Source: Candidatus Pacearchaeota archaeon
Lineage (GTDB): Archaea > Nanoarchaeota > Nanoarchaeia > Pacearchaeales > GW2011-AR1
Reading direction: 5' to 3'
NCBI GenBank assembly: GCA_002690445.1
Contig: NZER01000030.1
Span: 1 to 5,588, forward strand
DNA: 5,588 bases
Shown: piece after piece, positions 1 to 5,588 of the stretch
Layout: the number at the start of each line of letters is the position of its first letter
Position numbering within the stretch: position 1 is the stretch's first letter
The notes under the pieces: model-generated
Told to the model about the DNA's origin: nothing
Seen by the model: only the letters and a program-made list of their open reading frames with translations
Database searches by the model: none
Program-made: the position numbers and the translations under genes

Positions 1-1
1 A

Positions 2-1234
2 ACTGCCCTCAAATCACAGCGCCTTGGTGCGCACAGATTTGATGAGGTATTGCAATCGGTCAAGGCGCAGGAGGCTTTAGATCAGGCTAGTGCTATTGAA
101 AAGGTTATTGCGAAGACAACAGATAAAGCCTTAGAGAGAGCATACAGATCGGGTGTGGCCACCCCAAAACTTCCGGATGCTCTTCAGGATATATTTACAA
201 GAATGAGGGCTTCACGGTCCGCAGATAGTCTTTTTGCTGCTCCAGGTACAGAGAAGTTTGGACAGAAAGTTCTTGAGCAGCAAGCCACTGCGACGAGACA
301 CATACTTGAAGATGCTATACAACGTGCTAGTGGGAAGACTGAAGGTGCTCGACGGTCTAGTGGCTTACTCAAGCTCGGAGATGAATTAACTGGAGATACC
401 CTTGAGGCAGGATTGAACCTCATGAGGCAAGAGGGGCTTCTCAGCCGCTCTGGATTCCAGATCTCTGTGCCGTGGCCTCTGAGTCCCATTGTCAGAAAGA
501 TAATGAAGGCGAAGGGCTTGCCTGCGGCACACGCTCGTTTCCAGCCGAAGTGGATGGCTACGAAGTACCATCCTTGGACTGGCGGAACTAGCTGGCTTGA
601 CCCTGGTACCAAGGGGCTGATCCCGATGAGCCTTCCGGGTTTGGCTTGGAGGGCTGGAAAGCATCTGCCGATGTGGGCTGGGGGATTTGTGACTCAGCCT
701 ACAACGAAGCTGCTGACAAAAGCTGCGGTTTGGTTGTCCCAGAATATTTACAAGAAAGGCAGCTTCGCATTCAAGAATCCAGCCATGCAGGCAAAGGCTT
801 TGGGGATTCTGGAGGATACGAGAGGAAGGCTGTACGCAGCTAACTCTGCGATTGTGCAGAGGGTGGGGCAGGTTGTTGGTGACATGCCGGATGAAGCCGC
901 TCATCACATCACTAACGCTTTCCATGAAACAGCGTCAGACAGCATGTCGGCAATAAACTCTGTTTTGAAGGAGTCGGGGTCGATCAACCCTCGTCCCGCA
1001 GCAGCGATCATACCGGAGGGGGCTACTGGTAACTTTATCTATGGTGACTACACGATCCTATACGGTAGTGTCGAAGACTTGGGAGGGGGTGTAGCTCAAG
1101 CGGTTCCTGTTGCGACAGCGGGTCGAACGGCTACATCTGTTAGACCTACCGTGATTGGGGGGAGGCCAGCGCCGAGGGGTGCTGGTCCTCAAGCCGGAAT
1201 AGAACCTTTATCCCCACTGGTAGAGACGGCAGTA
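2..1234 (+). other. N-terminal region of the giant protein, unrecognised, mainly helical
   Basis: This covers residues 1-411 of the visible protein. I do not recognise a family. Residues 1-130 are rich in Ala, Glu, Lys, Arg and Gln with heptad-like spacing, suggesting long helices or coiled coil. Residues ~150-250 are richer in Trp, Pro and Gly. Within them, 207-249 (bases 620-748) is moderately hydrophobic with two or three Trp, but charged residues break it up, so I do not call a membrane segment. Residues 255-320 look helical again. Residues ~325-411 turn Gly/Pro/Val-rich and low in predicted structure, as expected of a linker before the NADAR-like domain. Large helical regions of this kind are usual in phage internal-virion and polyvalent proteins, but that comparison is only general. 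Confidence 0.5.
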
Positions 1235-4200
1235 CATTTCGGTAAGAAACAAAACCGTGTGTTGTCAAACCTGGACAAGACCAAGTTTGTGTTTCGTGGA
1301 AAGGTGTACCACTCTGCGGAGGGTGCGTATCAAGCATGGAAGTCAGGGAAACTTAAGCTTGGTTTCAAATGGTTGCATGGCTTGAAAGCCAAGAAGCATG
1401 GTGCTGGTCAAGCAGTAGACAAGGCAACAAACGTCGATCTTATGCGGGAGATCCTCAAGGCCAAGTATGATCAGGTGCCTAAGTTCAGGAAGGCATTAGA
1501 AGAAGCTGGCACGATCACGCACCCAGTCGGGGACAAGTTCTGGTCGAAGAAGTTCCCAGAACTGTTGGAGGAGTTGCGGGCAAAACCAGCAGCAGCGGCA
1601 AAACCAGCAGCAGCAGCAAAACCAACAGCCCTGAAAGTCGGGGATAAGGTTCAGTGGACTCATCCCAGTCTTGGTCCGCAGTTCAAACATAGCGGGGTGG
1701 AGATAGAGAAAATTGTGGGTGACAAAGCGGTCCTCAAGCTCGACCTGCCTGAGGAATCATTGCGCACGTTCCCCCTAAAGGATCTTCACCCGTGGGGGAC
1801 GAAACTGGAGGATTTTGCCAAGGCGGCAGAACCAGCAGCAGCAAAACCAGCAGCAGCGGCAGAACCAGGAGGAGCAGTAAGGAAAGCGCTAGAGGCGTTG
1901 GAGGCAAAACCAACAGCGGCTGGGGGCGGCGAGCGAGCACGGCCTGCATCTAGAGTTGTCAAGATTATCTCTGGCGGACAAGACGGCGCGGATCAGTTTG
2001 GATTACAGGTAGGCCGCGAAATGGGCATTGAAACTGGCGGCACCGCTCCGCCAGCATTTCAAACCTCTAGTGGAAAGAAGGCTGAATTATTAAAGGGATA
2101 TGGGTTAAAAGCAGGCGAAGCAGATCCTAGAATTTATCCGTTAAGAACCAAGAAAAATGTTTCCGATTCAGATGGGACTGTTTTGTTTGGGAATGAAGGT
2201 TCCGCAGGGTCCCGACTTACAAAGAACACAGCACTAAAAATGGGGAAGCCGTATATAGCTAACCCAACAGCGGCGGAACTGAAAAGTTGGATAGATGAAA
2301 ACAATGTAACCGTACTCAATGTGGCTGGGAACAGGGGCATTTCGGCTGAAAAAGTAAAACCAATACTAAAAGAGGCATTAGGGTTTGCACCGGAAAAACC
2401 AGTAGCAGAAGCATACAGGTTAATTGGAGAACAATTTCCTCAAGCTGGTAGGAACCAGATAAGCAAGACTAAACCGGGGAGTTTGCAGGAAACCGCTACC
2501 AGAGAGATAGCGGAGGTACAGAGGGGAAGTCGCGCTGAAAAATGGGTTTCTAAAGAGCAGGTCAAATCGTCTGTTGCAACTCAATTTATTGGTGATGGTG
2601 CTAGAGGCTCATCTACCGATAAGTATCGAGCAATATATGCCAAACAGGGGGCTGCGAATACTGGTACTTACACTGCCGATGATGTTGTTTTCATCGCTAG
2701 CAACGGTAATAGACCGGGTGCTGTAATAGTCGCCAAGGCGGCTAGTGCAAAGGGTACGTTGAAAGTCGGGGATAAGGTTCAGTGGACTCATCGCACTCCC
2801 GATGGGACTGAGCAGATGTTTGGTACCGCAAAGGAAGGCAGGTGGCAGGGAGGGCGGGAGATACAGGCAATTAGGGGTAACAGGGTGTACCTCAAGGACA
2901 GCGGCGACTTGGAGCATTACCTTGAACGCTATGGAAGATATGGAAGACGACGGGGTGAGGCGCAGAGCGCAGTTCCCCTAGATGAACTTCACCTGTGGGG
3001 GACAACTCTGGAGGAGTTTGCCAAGCCGGGGCGACTGGTACTATTGGGGAAGTACAAGAATGTTCAGAAGGCTATGGATGCTGGAGCGACGATCATCGCT
3101 GATACCAGAGCCCATCTGGCGAAGACTGGGAATTACAACACTGGGGAAATGACACTTGCGACCTATCTAACACAGAATGGCTATGTTCGTGCTGGTGGAA
3201 GTCATCCCAATGCCAGCGGCATTTGGATGCCAAGAGCACGAGCAGTGGCAGATTATGCAGAGGAGAGGTTCCGATGGGTACAACAGCAGCCCATCCATCC
3301 AACGCCCCCAAAAGTTGTTTACGTCGAGGAACTAACCACTAAACAATTCACTAGGTTCAGTACCACAAAGGACGTAGAGGAATTAGTAAGGGTCGGCGGA
3401 CAGGCAAGCCTAAAAGACAACATAATCAAGATTGACAAAACAAAGCTGCAAGAAGTTTGGGAAACGAAGGGTTGGACTAGACCTAGGCAGGTGGCAGGGG
3501 AGCCCAATCAAGTCAAACCGTTACCTGAAGATACGTTCAAAACGTACCAGGAATTTGAAGACTTCGTTATTGCTCACGAGAAAGCGCACTTCACTAAAGA
3601 AAACAGAGCCATAAAAGATTGGGCTGCTAGGGAAGAGCACGCTAACCAGTTAGCGCTTGAAGCGCTAGGCAAGAGCAGAGCAGCCGGAGCAACCAAGGGA
3701 GTTTCTGAACCCGTGGTCGGAGCAACCAAGGGAGTTTCTGAACCCGTAGTCGGAGCAACCAAGGGAGTTTCTGAATCCGTAGTCGGAGCAGCCAGGGGAG
3801 TTCGTGGACCTGTCGGCGGTCCTCATGTAGATGTTAGTGTCTCCGCAAAAGATATCCCGTCTGCTCAGTCCGTAATGCTCGGTCATGAAGGGCGTCAGAT
3901 AATTGTAGATCGGGAGATGATCAAGCACCAATTCACTAGGGGTGTGTGGGAAGATCTGGGTTGGATGCACAGAATGCTCAATATGAATGAGGTTCTTCCT
4001 GCGGGCTATTTCAAGAACTTTCGTGAATGGGAAGATTTCTTGATGGAGCGTGTTCGGATGATGGAAATGCATCCCGAAGCATCGCTGCCGCAGGCTACGT
4101 TGGAAAAGGCAGGGGGGTATGGCAATTGGATTGCGAATAGGTCACTCCAAAACCTTGGCAAAAGAGAAATAATCTCCTCTGTGGGCAAGGCGACAAAATC

Positions 4201-5587
4201 CAGGCAGGCTCCAATACTAAAGAGGGCTGTTGCTGAAGAGCAGTGGACAGCGTTCCAGCAAGAACTCAAGGATGAGATGGCTCGTATGCCAAGTAAATGG
4301 CAGGAAGCTACCGGGAAAGAAGCTCAAGTGTTTGCTGATCGGTGGACTGAAACGGTTCAGCGTGTTGCTAAAAAGCACGACATTAGAACAGGGTGGCAGG
4401 ATTTCGATGAGGTGCTGAGAACAGTTTACGATGGCATGGGAGGGAAGGCTGGAGAGGCAACTATAGTTCATCGTCGGGTAATCAGAAAACTACTAGAGGA
4501 GACAGAGTACGGTAAGGATCTGATGCGTCTAACCGATGAAGAATTAACGGTTATTGAGAGTCTTCACTATAAGAGTAAGAACCACTATCTCAAAGATCGT
4601 GGCGATATGATCTACCATCATATTCGTATGATGATTGACCCGGATTGGTTAGAGGAGATTGTTGCCGAAGGCAGTAAGTTTCGACAAATTTACGATAAGA
4701 TGGCAAAAAATTTACCAGGGACAACTGCACTTTATGATAACGAACTCATCAAAAGGATGATTGAACGAGCCGGGTCCAGCGGTAAACTCACAAGGGAGCT
4801 AATAGAAGCAAACCACCTTGGTGCTGTCAAAGAATACATGGCGGAGTTGCTTGGGGGACCGGCACCAAAGAATCTCTTGGATGACGTTGAGGGAACCGTA
4901 GGGTCAGTGGCAGAGTGGTATTACAGAGAGATTCAGGGAACGATGAATCGACAGAGGAATCTCTATGTTGAGTGGATAGGAAAAGGCATGAACGCTTTCT
5001 TCAAGGAAGCGCTGGTAAAACACGTCACACGAAACCCGAACTTCAACGCATTCCTTGCCAAGTTGCTGGCGAAAGCCCCTGGCCACCGAGCGGATATACA
5101 AAAAGCCTTCATGGCGAAGGTTGATAATGTCATTGACAATGTCATCGTATTTAACAAAGAGATACTCAAAGAGTCCCAAGCCATCGGTGCAGTACCAGCG
5201 AATAACATTCGCATGGAGTTGACTCTCTACATGCCTCGACAGGTCAGTGACGAGCTAGCCAATCTACTCTCTGATGTGACTGCTCGTGATCCTCAGAAAA
5301 GCAAGAACCTGGCTCAATCGATCGGTGCCATTATGGACCGGTTTACTAAAGAGAGGGTGCATAGCTCCTACAAAGCCTACCGAAATGCCCTGATTGAAAC
5401 CGCAGAGCATAACAGGATAGCTCCAGCGGATATTGCGAAGAAGGGTGGCTATGGTGATCTTTATGTCAAGGATGACTTGATTGATCTGTTGATCTCAAGA
5501 GGGCAATCGCATAATCGTTTGAAATACGACACTGAATTCCTTCGGGAGATGGCGGAGAATTTTGGTGCTACCAAATTACCAGCACAA
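2..5587 (+). CDS. Giant multi-domain polyvalent-type protein, partial at both ends
   Basis: Frame 2 is open for 1,862 codons, from the first complete codon to the last, with no in-frame stop. The protein therefore exceeds 200 kDa and continues past both edges. The first in-frame ATG (base 203) lies in the middle of a helical stretch and has no claim to be the start. Domain order is: unknown helical region, NADAR-like, SH3-like copy 1, YpsA-type SLOG, a split domain interrupted by SH3-like copy 2, zincin, tandem repeats, degenerate zincin, unknown helical region. Ala/Lys/Pro-rich linkers separate some modules. Such domain strings are known from phage and conjugative-element polyvalent proteins, which are thought to enter the recipient cell with the DNA and act early against host defences. 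That role is inferred here. No virion gene, secretion signal or convincing membrane helix is visible. Alternatives are a prophage gene or a large bacterial toxin-like protein. Confidence 0.93.
1235..1579 (+). other. NADAR/YbiA-like domain
   Basis: Residues ~412-526 follow the NADAR (YbiA, DUF1768) pattern. There is an N-terminal 'NRVLSNL' (418-424), a strand and turn ending in 'GKVY', then the hallmark helix 'SAEGAYQAWK' (438-447) in the place of the usual S-V/S-E-H-x-x-Q-x-x-K. A helix 'LMREILKAKYDQVPKFRKAL' follows, matching the family's M-R-x-x-L-x-x-K-F-x-Q-N-P-x-L-x-x-x-L. The end, G510-D-K-F-W514 and 'FPELLEELR' (518-526), matches the closing W...LL..R. The conserved Glu is kept (E440), but the His after it is Gly441. 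At about 115 residues it is a compact version. Characterised NADARs act on N-glycosidic bonds: YbiA-type on riboflavin-pathway intermediates, and others by removing ADP-ribose from guanine in nucleic acids. Which substrate applies here cannot be told from sequence. Confidence 0.78.
1580..1630 (+). repeat. Low-complexity Ala/Lys/Pro linker (KPAAA-type repeat)
   Basis: Seventeen codons (residues 527-543) repeat Ala-Lys-Pro-Ala-Ala-Ala units, written as runs of GCA with occasional GCG, AAA and CCA. The unit is about 15-18 bases long and imperfect. It joins the NADAR-like domain to the first SH3-like module and is best read as an extended flexible spacer. Short GCA tracts of this type can change length by slippage while keeping frame. 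Confidence 0.85.
1631..1822 (+). other. SH3-like small beta domain, copy 1
   Basis: Residues 544-607 (64 aa) begin 'LKVGDKVQWTH', continue with alternating hydrophobic strands including 'GDKAVLKL', and end 'PLKDLHPWGTKLEDFAK'. The V-G-D-x-V-x-W opening and the G-x-x-x-x strand spacing are typical of small SH3/KOW/Tudor-like barrels, which usually bind nucleic acid or protein. A second copy lies at bases 2759-3025. The two share nearly identical ends and a diverged middle. Here the module sits between two Ala/Pro linkers, like an independent bead between NADAR and SLOG. The fold is inferred; the repeat relationship is direct. Confidence 0.65.
1632..1664 (+). repeat. Exact 33-base direct repeat, first copy (SH3-like module start)
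   Basis: Bases 1632-1664 are identical to 2760-2792, 1,128 bases downstream. The repeat encodes the opening strand of both SH3-like modules (K-V-G-D-K-V-Q-W-T-H). Even third codon positions are unchanged, while the following ~110 bases are unalignable at DNA level. The module ends, 1781-1822 and 2984-3025, are also close, with about 6 differences in 42 bases. Confidence 0.95.
1823..1954 (+). repeat. Low-complexity Ala/Pro/Glu linker, second spacer
   Basis: Residues 608-651 consist mainly of Ala, Pro, Glu, Lys and Gly. They reuse the KPAAA-type unit of the first linker ('AEPAAAKPAAAAEPGG') and then a short charged helix ('VRKALEALEAKPTAA') before a Gly-rich turn. The run separates SH3-like copy 1 from the SLOG domain. 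Similar codon patterns (GCA/GCG with AAA CCA or GAA CCA) in both linkers suggest a common origin by expansion or copying. Confidence 0.8.
1955..2386 (+). other. YpsA / 'molybdenum carrier'-type SLOG Rossmann domain
   Basis: Residues 652-795 match the family annotated as putative molybdenum carrier and later placed in the SLOG superfamily as circularly permuted YpsA. Visible marks, in order: strand 'VVKIISGGQDGAD' (652-664), carrying the family's I-S-G-G-Q-T-G-A-D loop with Asp instead of Thr; an acidic/aromatic 'YPLRTKKNVSDSDGTVLFG' stretch with N719 and the D-S-D-G-T core; an 'LTKNTALKMGKPY' helix-strand matching the usual L-T-x-x-x-A-x-x-x-x-K-P; 'ELKSWIDENNVTVLNVAGNRG' ending in the N-V-A-G-x-R signature (773-779). 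The length, about 144 residues, equals the family norm and no core motif is missing, so it looks functional. The family is predicted to bind nucleotides or nucleotide-derived ligands; molybdenum binding is an old name, not a demonstrated activity here. Confidence 0.88.
2387..2572 (+). other. Charged helical connector after SLOG
   Basis: Residues 796-857 have no motif I recognise. They are rich in Glu, Lys, Gln and Arg with a few aromatic residues and look like a helical spacer leading into the 'FIGDG' segment. It could also hold the first helix of the next domain. Confidence 0.4.
2573..2758 (+). other. Split domain, first half (ATQFIGDG...NTGxYxxDDVVF)
   Basis: Residues 858-919 contain 'ATQFIGDGARGSSTDKY', 'NTGTYTADDVVFIASNGNR' and a weak strand 'GAVIVAKA'. 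From memory this resembles a short domain of phage and bacterial proteins in which an A-T-x-F-I-G start, S-S-T-x-x-Y, N-T-G-x-Y and D-x-V-F-V-S-x-x-G-x-R are followed directly by an A-G-A-x-x-I-x-D-x-x-x-H half. Here that second half appears only after 89 residues of SH3-like copy 2. I cannot give the family a name or function. The many Gly, Ser, Thr and Asn residues in loops suggest a ligand-binding or catalytic site. Confidence 0.5.
2759..3025 (+). other. SH3-like small beta domain, copy 2, apparently inserted
   Basis: Residues 920-1008 (89 aa) repeat copy 1. They begin 'LKVGDKVQWTH' and end 'PLDELHLWGTTLEEFAK', against 'PLKDLHPWGTKLEDFAK' in copy 1. The middle is longer by about 25 residues and carries a basic stretch 'RYGRYGRRR' built on a perfect 9-base tandem duplication (tatggaaga, bases 2930-2947). 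The extra Arg/Tyr loop would suit nucleic-acid binding, but that is conjecture. No linker flanks it on either side, unlike copy 1, and it falls between two halves of what looks like one domain. Confidence 0.65.
2760..2792 (+). repeat. Exact 33-base direct repeat, second copy
   Basis: This is the partner of bases 1632-1664, in the same orientation and the same codon phase. It marks the left edge of SH3-like copy 2, exactly where the split domain is interrupted. Direct repeats of this length inside one gene are potential sites for in-frame deletion or duplication by recombination, because the distance between copies (1,128 bases) is a multiple of three. Confidence 0.95.
3026..3232 (+). other. 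Split domain, second half (AGATIIADTRAHL...YNTGExxLAxYL)
   Basis: Residues 1009-1077 contain 'YKNVQKAMDAGATIIADTRAH', then 'YNTGEMTLATYLTQNGYVR' and end in 'GIWMP'. The alternation of helix (KNVQKAMDAG), strand (ATIIADT) and helix (GEMTLATYLTQNG) is a compact alpha/beta pattern that would pair with the first half at residues 858-919. Asp1036 or nearby, the His of 'RAH' and the Glu of 'TGE' are candidate functional positions, judging only from their placement in loops after strands. Function is unknown. Confidence 0.5.
3314..3670 (+). other. Zincin metallopeptidase-like domain
   Basis: Residues 1105-1223 hold a complete zincin signature. The motif H1192-E-K-A-H1196 follows a hydrophobic helix 'FEDFVIA', giving the two His ligands and the general-base Glu. 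E1211 in 'EEHANQLALEALG' is placed as the third ligand, in the E-x-x-x-N or E-x-x-A-N helix typical of gluzincin-like phage and ImmA/IrrE-type peptidases. Upstream, 'IIKIDKTKLQEVWETKGWT' and 'PLPEDTFKTYQEFEDF' form the strand and helix that commonly precede such an active-site helix in phage proteins. Nothing essential is missing, so peptidase activity is plausible. The substrate could be the giant protein itself or a host protein. The Pro-rich stretch just before it (residues ~1096-1104) acts as a hinge. Confidence 0.75.
3651..3667 (+). repeat. Short inverted repeat inside the coding region
   Basis: The sequence TAGCGCTT-G-AAGCGCTA has perfect 8-base arms around a single base. It encodes part of the zincin's last helix (LALEAL) and ends 18 bases before the tandem repeat array. 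With a one-base loop it is a palindrome rather than a good RNA hairpin, and no poly-T follows, so it is not a terminator. It may be chance. Confidence 0.6.
3686..3817 (+). repeat. 33-bp tandem repeat, three near-identical units plus one decayed unit
   Basis: Units lie at 3686-3718, 3719-3751, 3752-3784 and 3785-3817. Each encodes 11 residues, G-A-T-K-G-V-S-E-P-V-V. Units 1 and 2 differ by one silent base (GTG/GTA). Units 2 and 3 differ by one base that changes Pro to Ser. Unit 4 keeps the frame and the G-A-x-x-G-V-x-x-P-V outline but has diverged at many positions. The 33-base period keeps the reading frame whatever the copy number. The array sits between the intact zincin and its degenerate copy and acts as a spacer. 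The near identity of three units points to recent expansion or ongoing homogenisation. Confidence 0.95.
3872..4159 (+). other. Degenerate zincin-like domain without metal ligands
   Basis: Residues 1291-1386 line up with the upstream zincin. 'QIIVDREMIKHQF' corresponds to 'NIIKIDKTKLQEVW', and 'LPAGYFKNFREWEDFLM' to 'LPEDTFKTYQEFEDFVI'. The end, 'YGNWIANRSLQNLG', corresponds to the ligand helix 'REEHANQLALEALG'. At the active site H-E-K-A-H (1192-1196) is replaced by R-V-R-M-M (1350-1354), and the third-ligand Glu position is probably Gly in 'YGNW'. The helix and strand framework is kept while every catalytic position is lost. This looks like a pseudo-enzyme copy kept for structure or binding, not a random pseudogene, since the reading frame stays open for at least 475 further codons. 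The alignment was done by eye; chance similarity of two helical regions is the alternative. Confidence 0.55.
4160..5587 (+). other. C-terminal region, unrecognised, strongly helical, runs off the window
   Basis: Residues 1387-1862 show no motif I can assign. Composition is rich in Lys, Glu, Arg, Met, Ile and Leu, with long amphipathic stretches (for example residues ~1405-1460, ~1540-1590 and ~1655-1740). Gly and Pro are sparse except at short turns, and there are several Trp/Tyr clusters, such as 'VAEWYYREIQ' and 'YVEWIGKGMNAFF'. There is a small internal echo, 'VDNVIDNVIV' (around bases 5119-5148). No P-loop, polymerase, lysozyme or nuclease motif and no membrane helix is evident. Long helical tails like this are common in large phage-encoded internal or injected proteins, where they may act in packaging or delivery, but nothing in the sequence proves it. 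The protein continues past base 5588. Confidence 0.5.
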
Positions 5588-5588
5588 A

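Noticed and set aside
620..748. Possible membrane segment (residues 207-249)
   Set aside because: Hydrophobic stretches are broken by Arg, Lys, His and Pro every few residues; no run of about 20 apolar residues exists.
646..843. Plus-strand frame of 65 codons with ATG
   Set aside because: It is out of frame with, and inside, the long coding frame; no domain and no reason to expect an overlapping gene.
386..925. Minus-strand open frame of 179 codons, overlapping another of 142 codons (184-612)
   Set aside because: It lies entirely antisense to the continuous plus-strand frame. Its protein is rich in Ser, Pro, Arg, Cys and His with no domain, as expected of a complement shadow.
1734..1949. 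Minus-strand frame with a Leu-rich run resembling a signal peptide or membrane helix
   Set aside because: The Leu run is the complement of the Ala/Lys/Pro linker codons (GCA, GCG and CCA read backwards), so it is an artefact of low complexity.
3651..3667. Inverted repeat as a terminator
   Set aside because: Loop of one base, no T-tract after it, and it lies inside coding sequence that continues for nearly 2 kb.
3686..3817. Tandem 33-base periodicity as a CRISPR array
   Set aside because: Units abut directly with no spacers, and the array is in frame and encodes an 11-residue peptide repeat.
3338..3937. Shared 12-base string CAATTCACTAGG in the zincin region and in the degenerate copy
   Set aside because: The two occurrences fall at non-equivalent positions of the two domains (Q-F-T-R in each), so they do not support recent duplication; chance is likely.
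3665..4072. Minus-strand open frame of 135 codons with a repeated Gly-Cys-Ser-Asp-Tyr-Gly-Phe motif
   Set aside because: The repeats are only the reverse reading of the 33-bp tandem array; no independent support for a gene.

Overview
The whole 5,588-base window is the inside of one very long plus-strand gene. Frame 2 reads from base 2 to base 5587 as 1,862 sense codons without a stop. It is open at both ends, so neither the start codon nor the stop codon is in view. There are no intergenic gaps, RNA genes, promoters or terminators. Residue numbers in this report are window-relative: residue 1 is the codon at bases 2-4. Every domain assignment rests on motifs read by eye, not on a search.

The protein is a multi-domain mosaic. 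From the N-terminus it carries: (1) about 410 residues, mostly helical, that I do not recognise; (2) a NADAR/YbiA-like domain (residues ~412-526); (3) an Ala/Lys/Pro linker, a small SH3-like domain (544-607) and a second Ala/Pro linker; (4) a YpsA/'molybdenum carrier'-type SLOG Rossmann domain (652-795); (5) a domain that looks split in two (858-919 and 1009-1077) by a second copy of the SH3-like module (920-1008); (6) a zincin metallopeptidase-like domain with HEKAH and EEHAN (1105-1223); (7) three 33-bp tandem repeats plus a decayed fourth; (8) a second region that aligns with the zincin but has lost all its metal ligands (1291-1386); (9) about 475 helical, unrecognised residues running off the window.

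This architecture fits the giant 'polyvalent' proteins of tailed bacteriophages and other mobile elements. In those proteins, effector and anti-defence domains are strung together with long helical regions and may be delivered with the DNA. A phage, prophage or environmental viral contig is therefore the most likely source, but no capsid, tail, portal or replication gene is visible to prove it. Base composition looks close to balanced and the standard genetic code fits. The host cannot be named.

A plausible reading is that NADAR (ADP-ribose/N-glycoside chemistry) and SLOG (nucleotide-derivative binding) counter or exploit NAD/ADP-ribose-based host immunity, while the zincin processes the polyprotein or host proteins. 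The domain calls for NADAR, SLOG and zincin are fairly strong. The split domain and the dead zincin copy are inferences. The biological role is a hypothesis.
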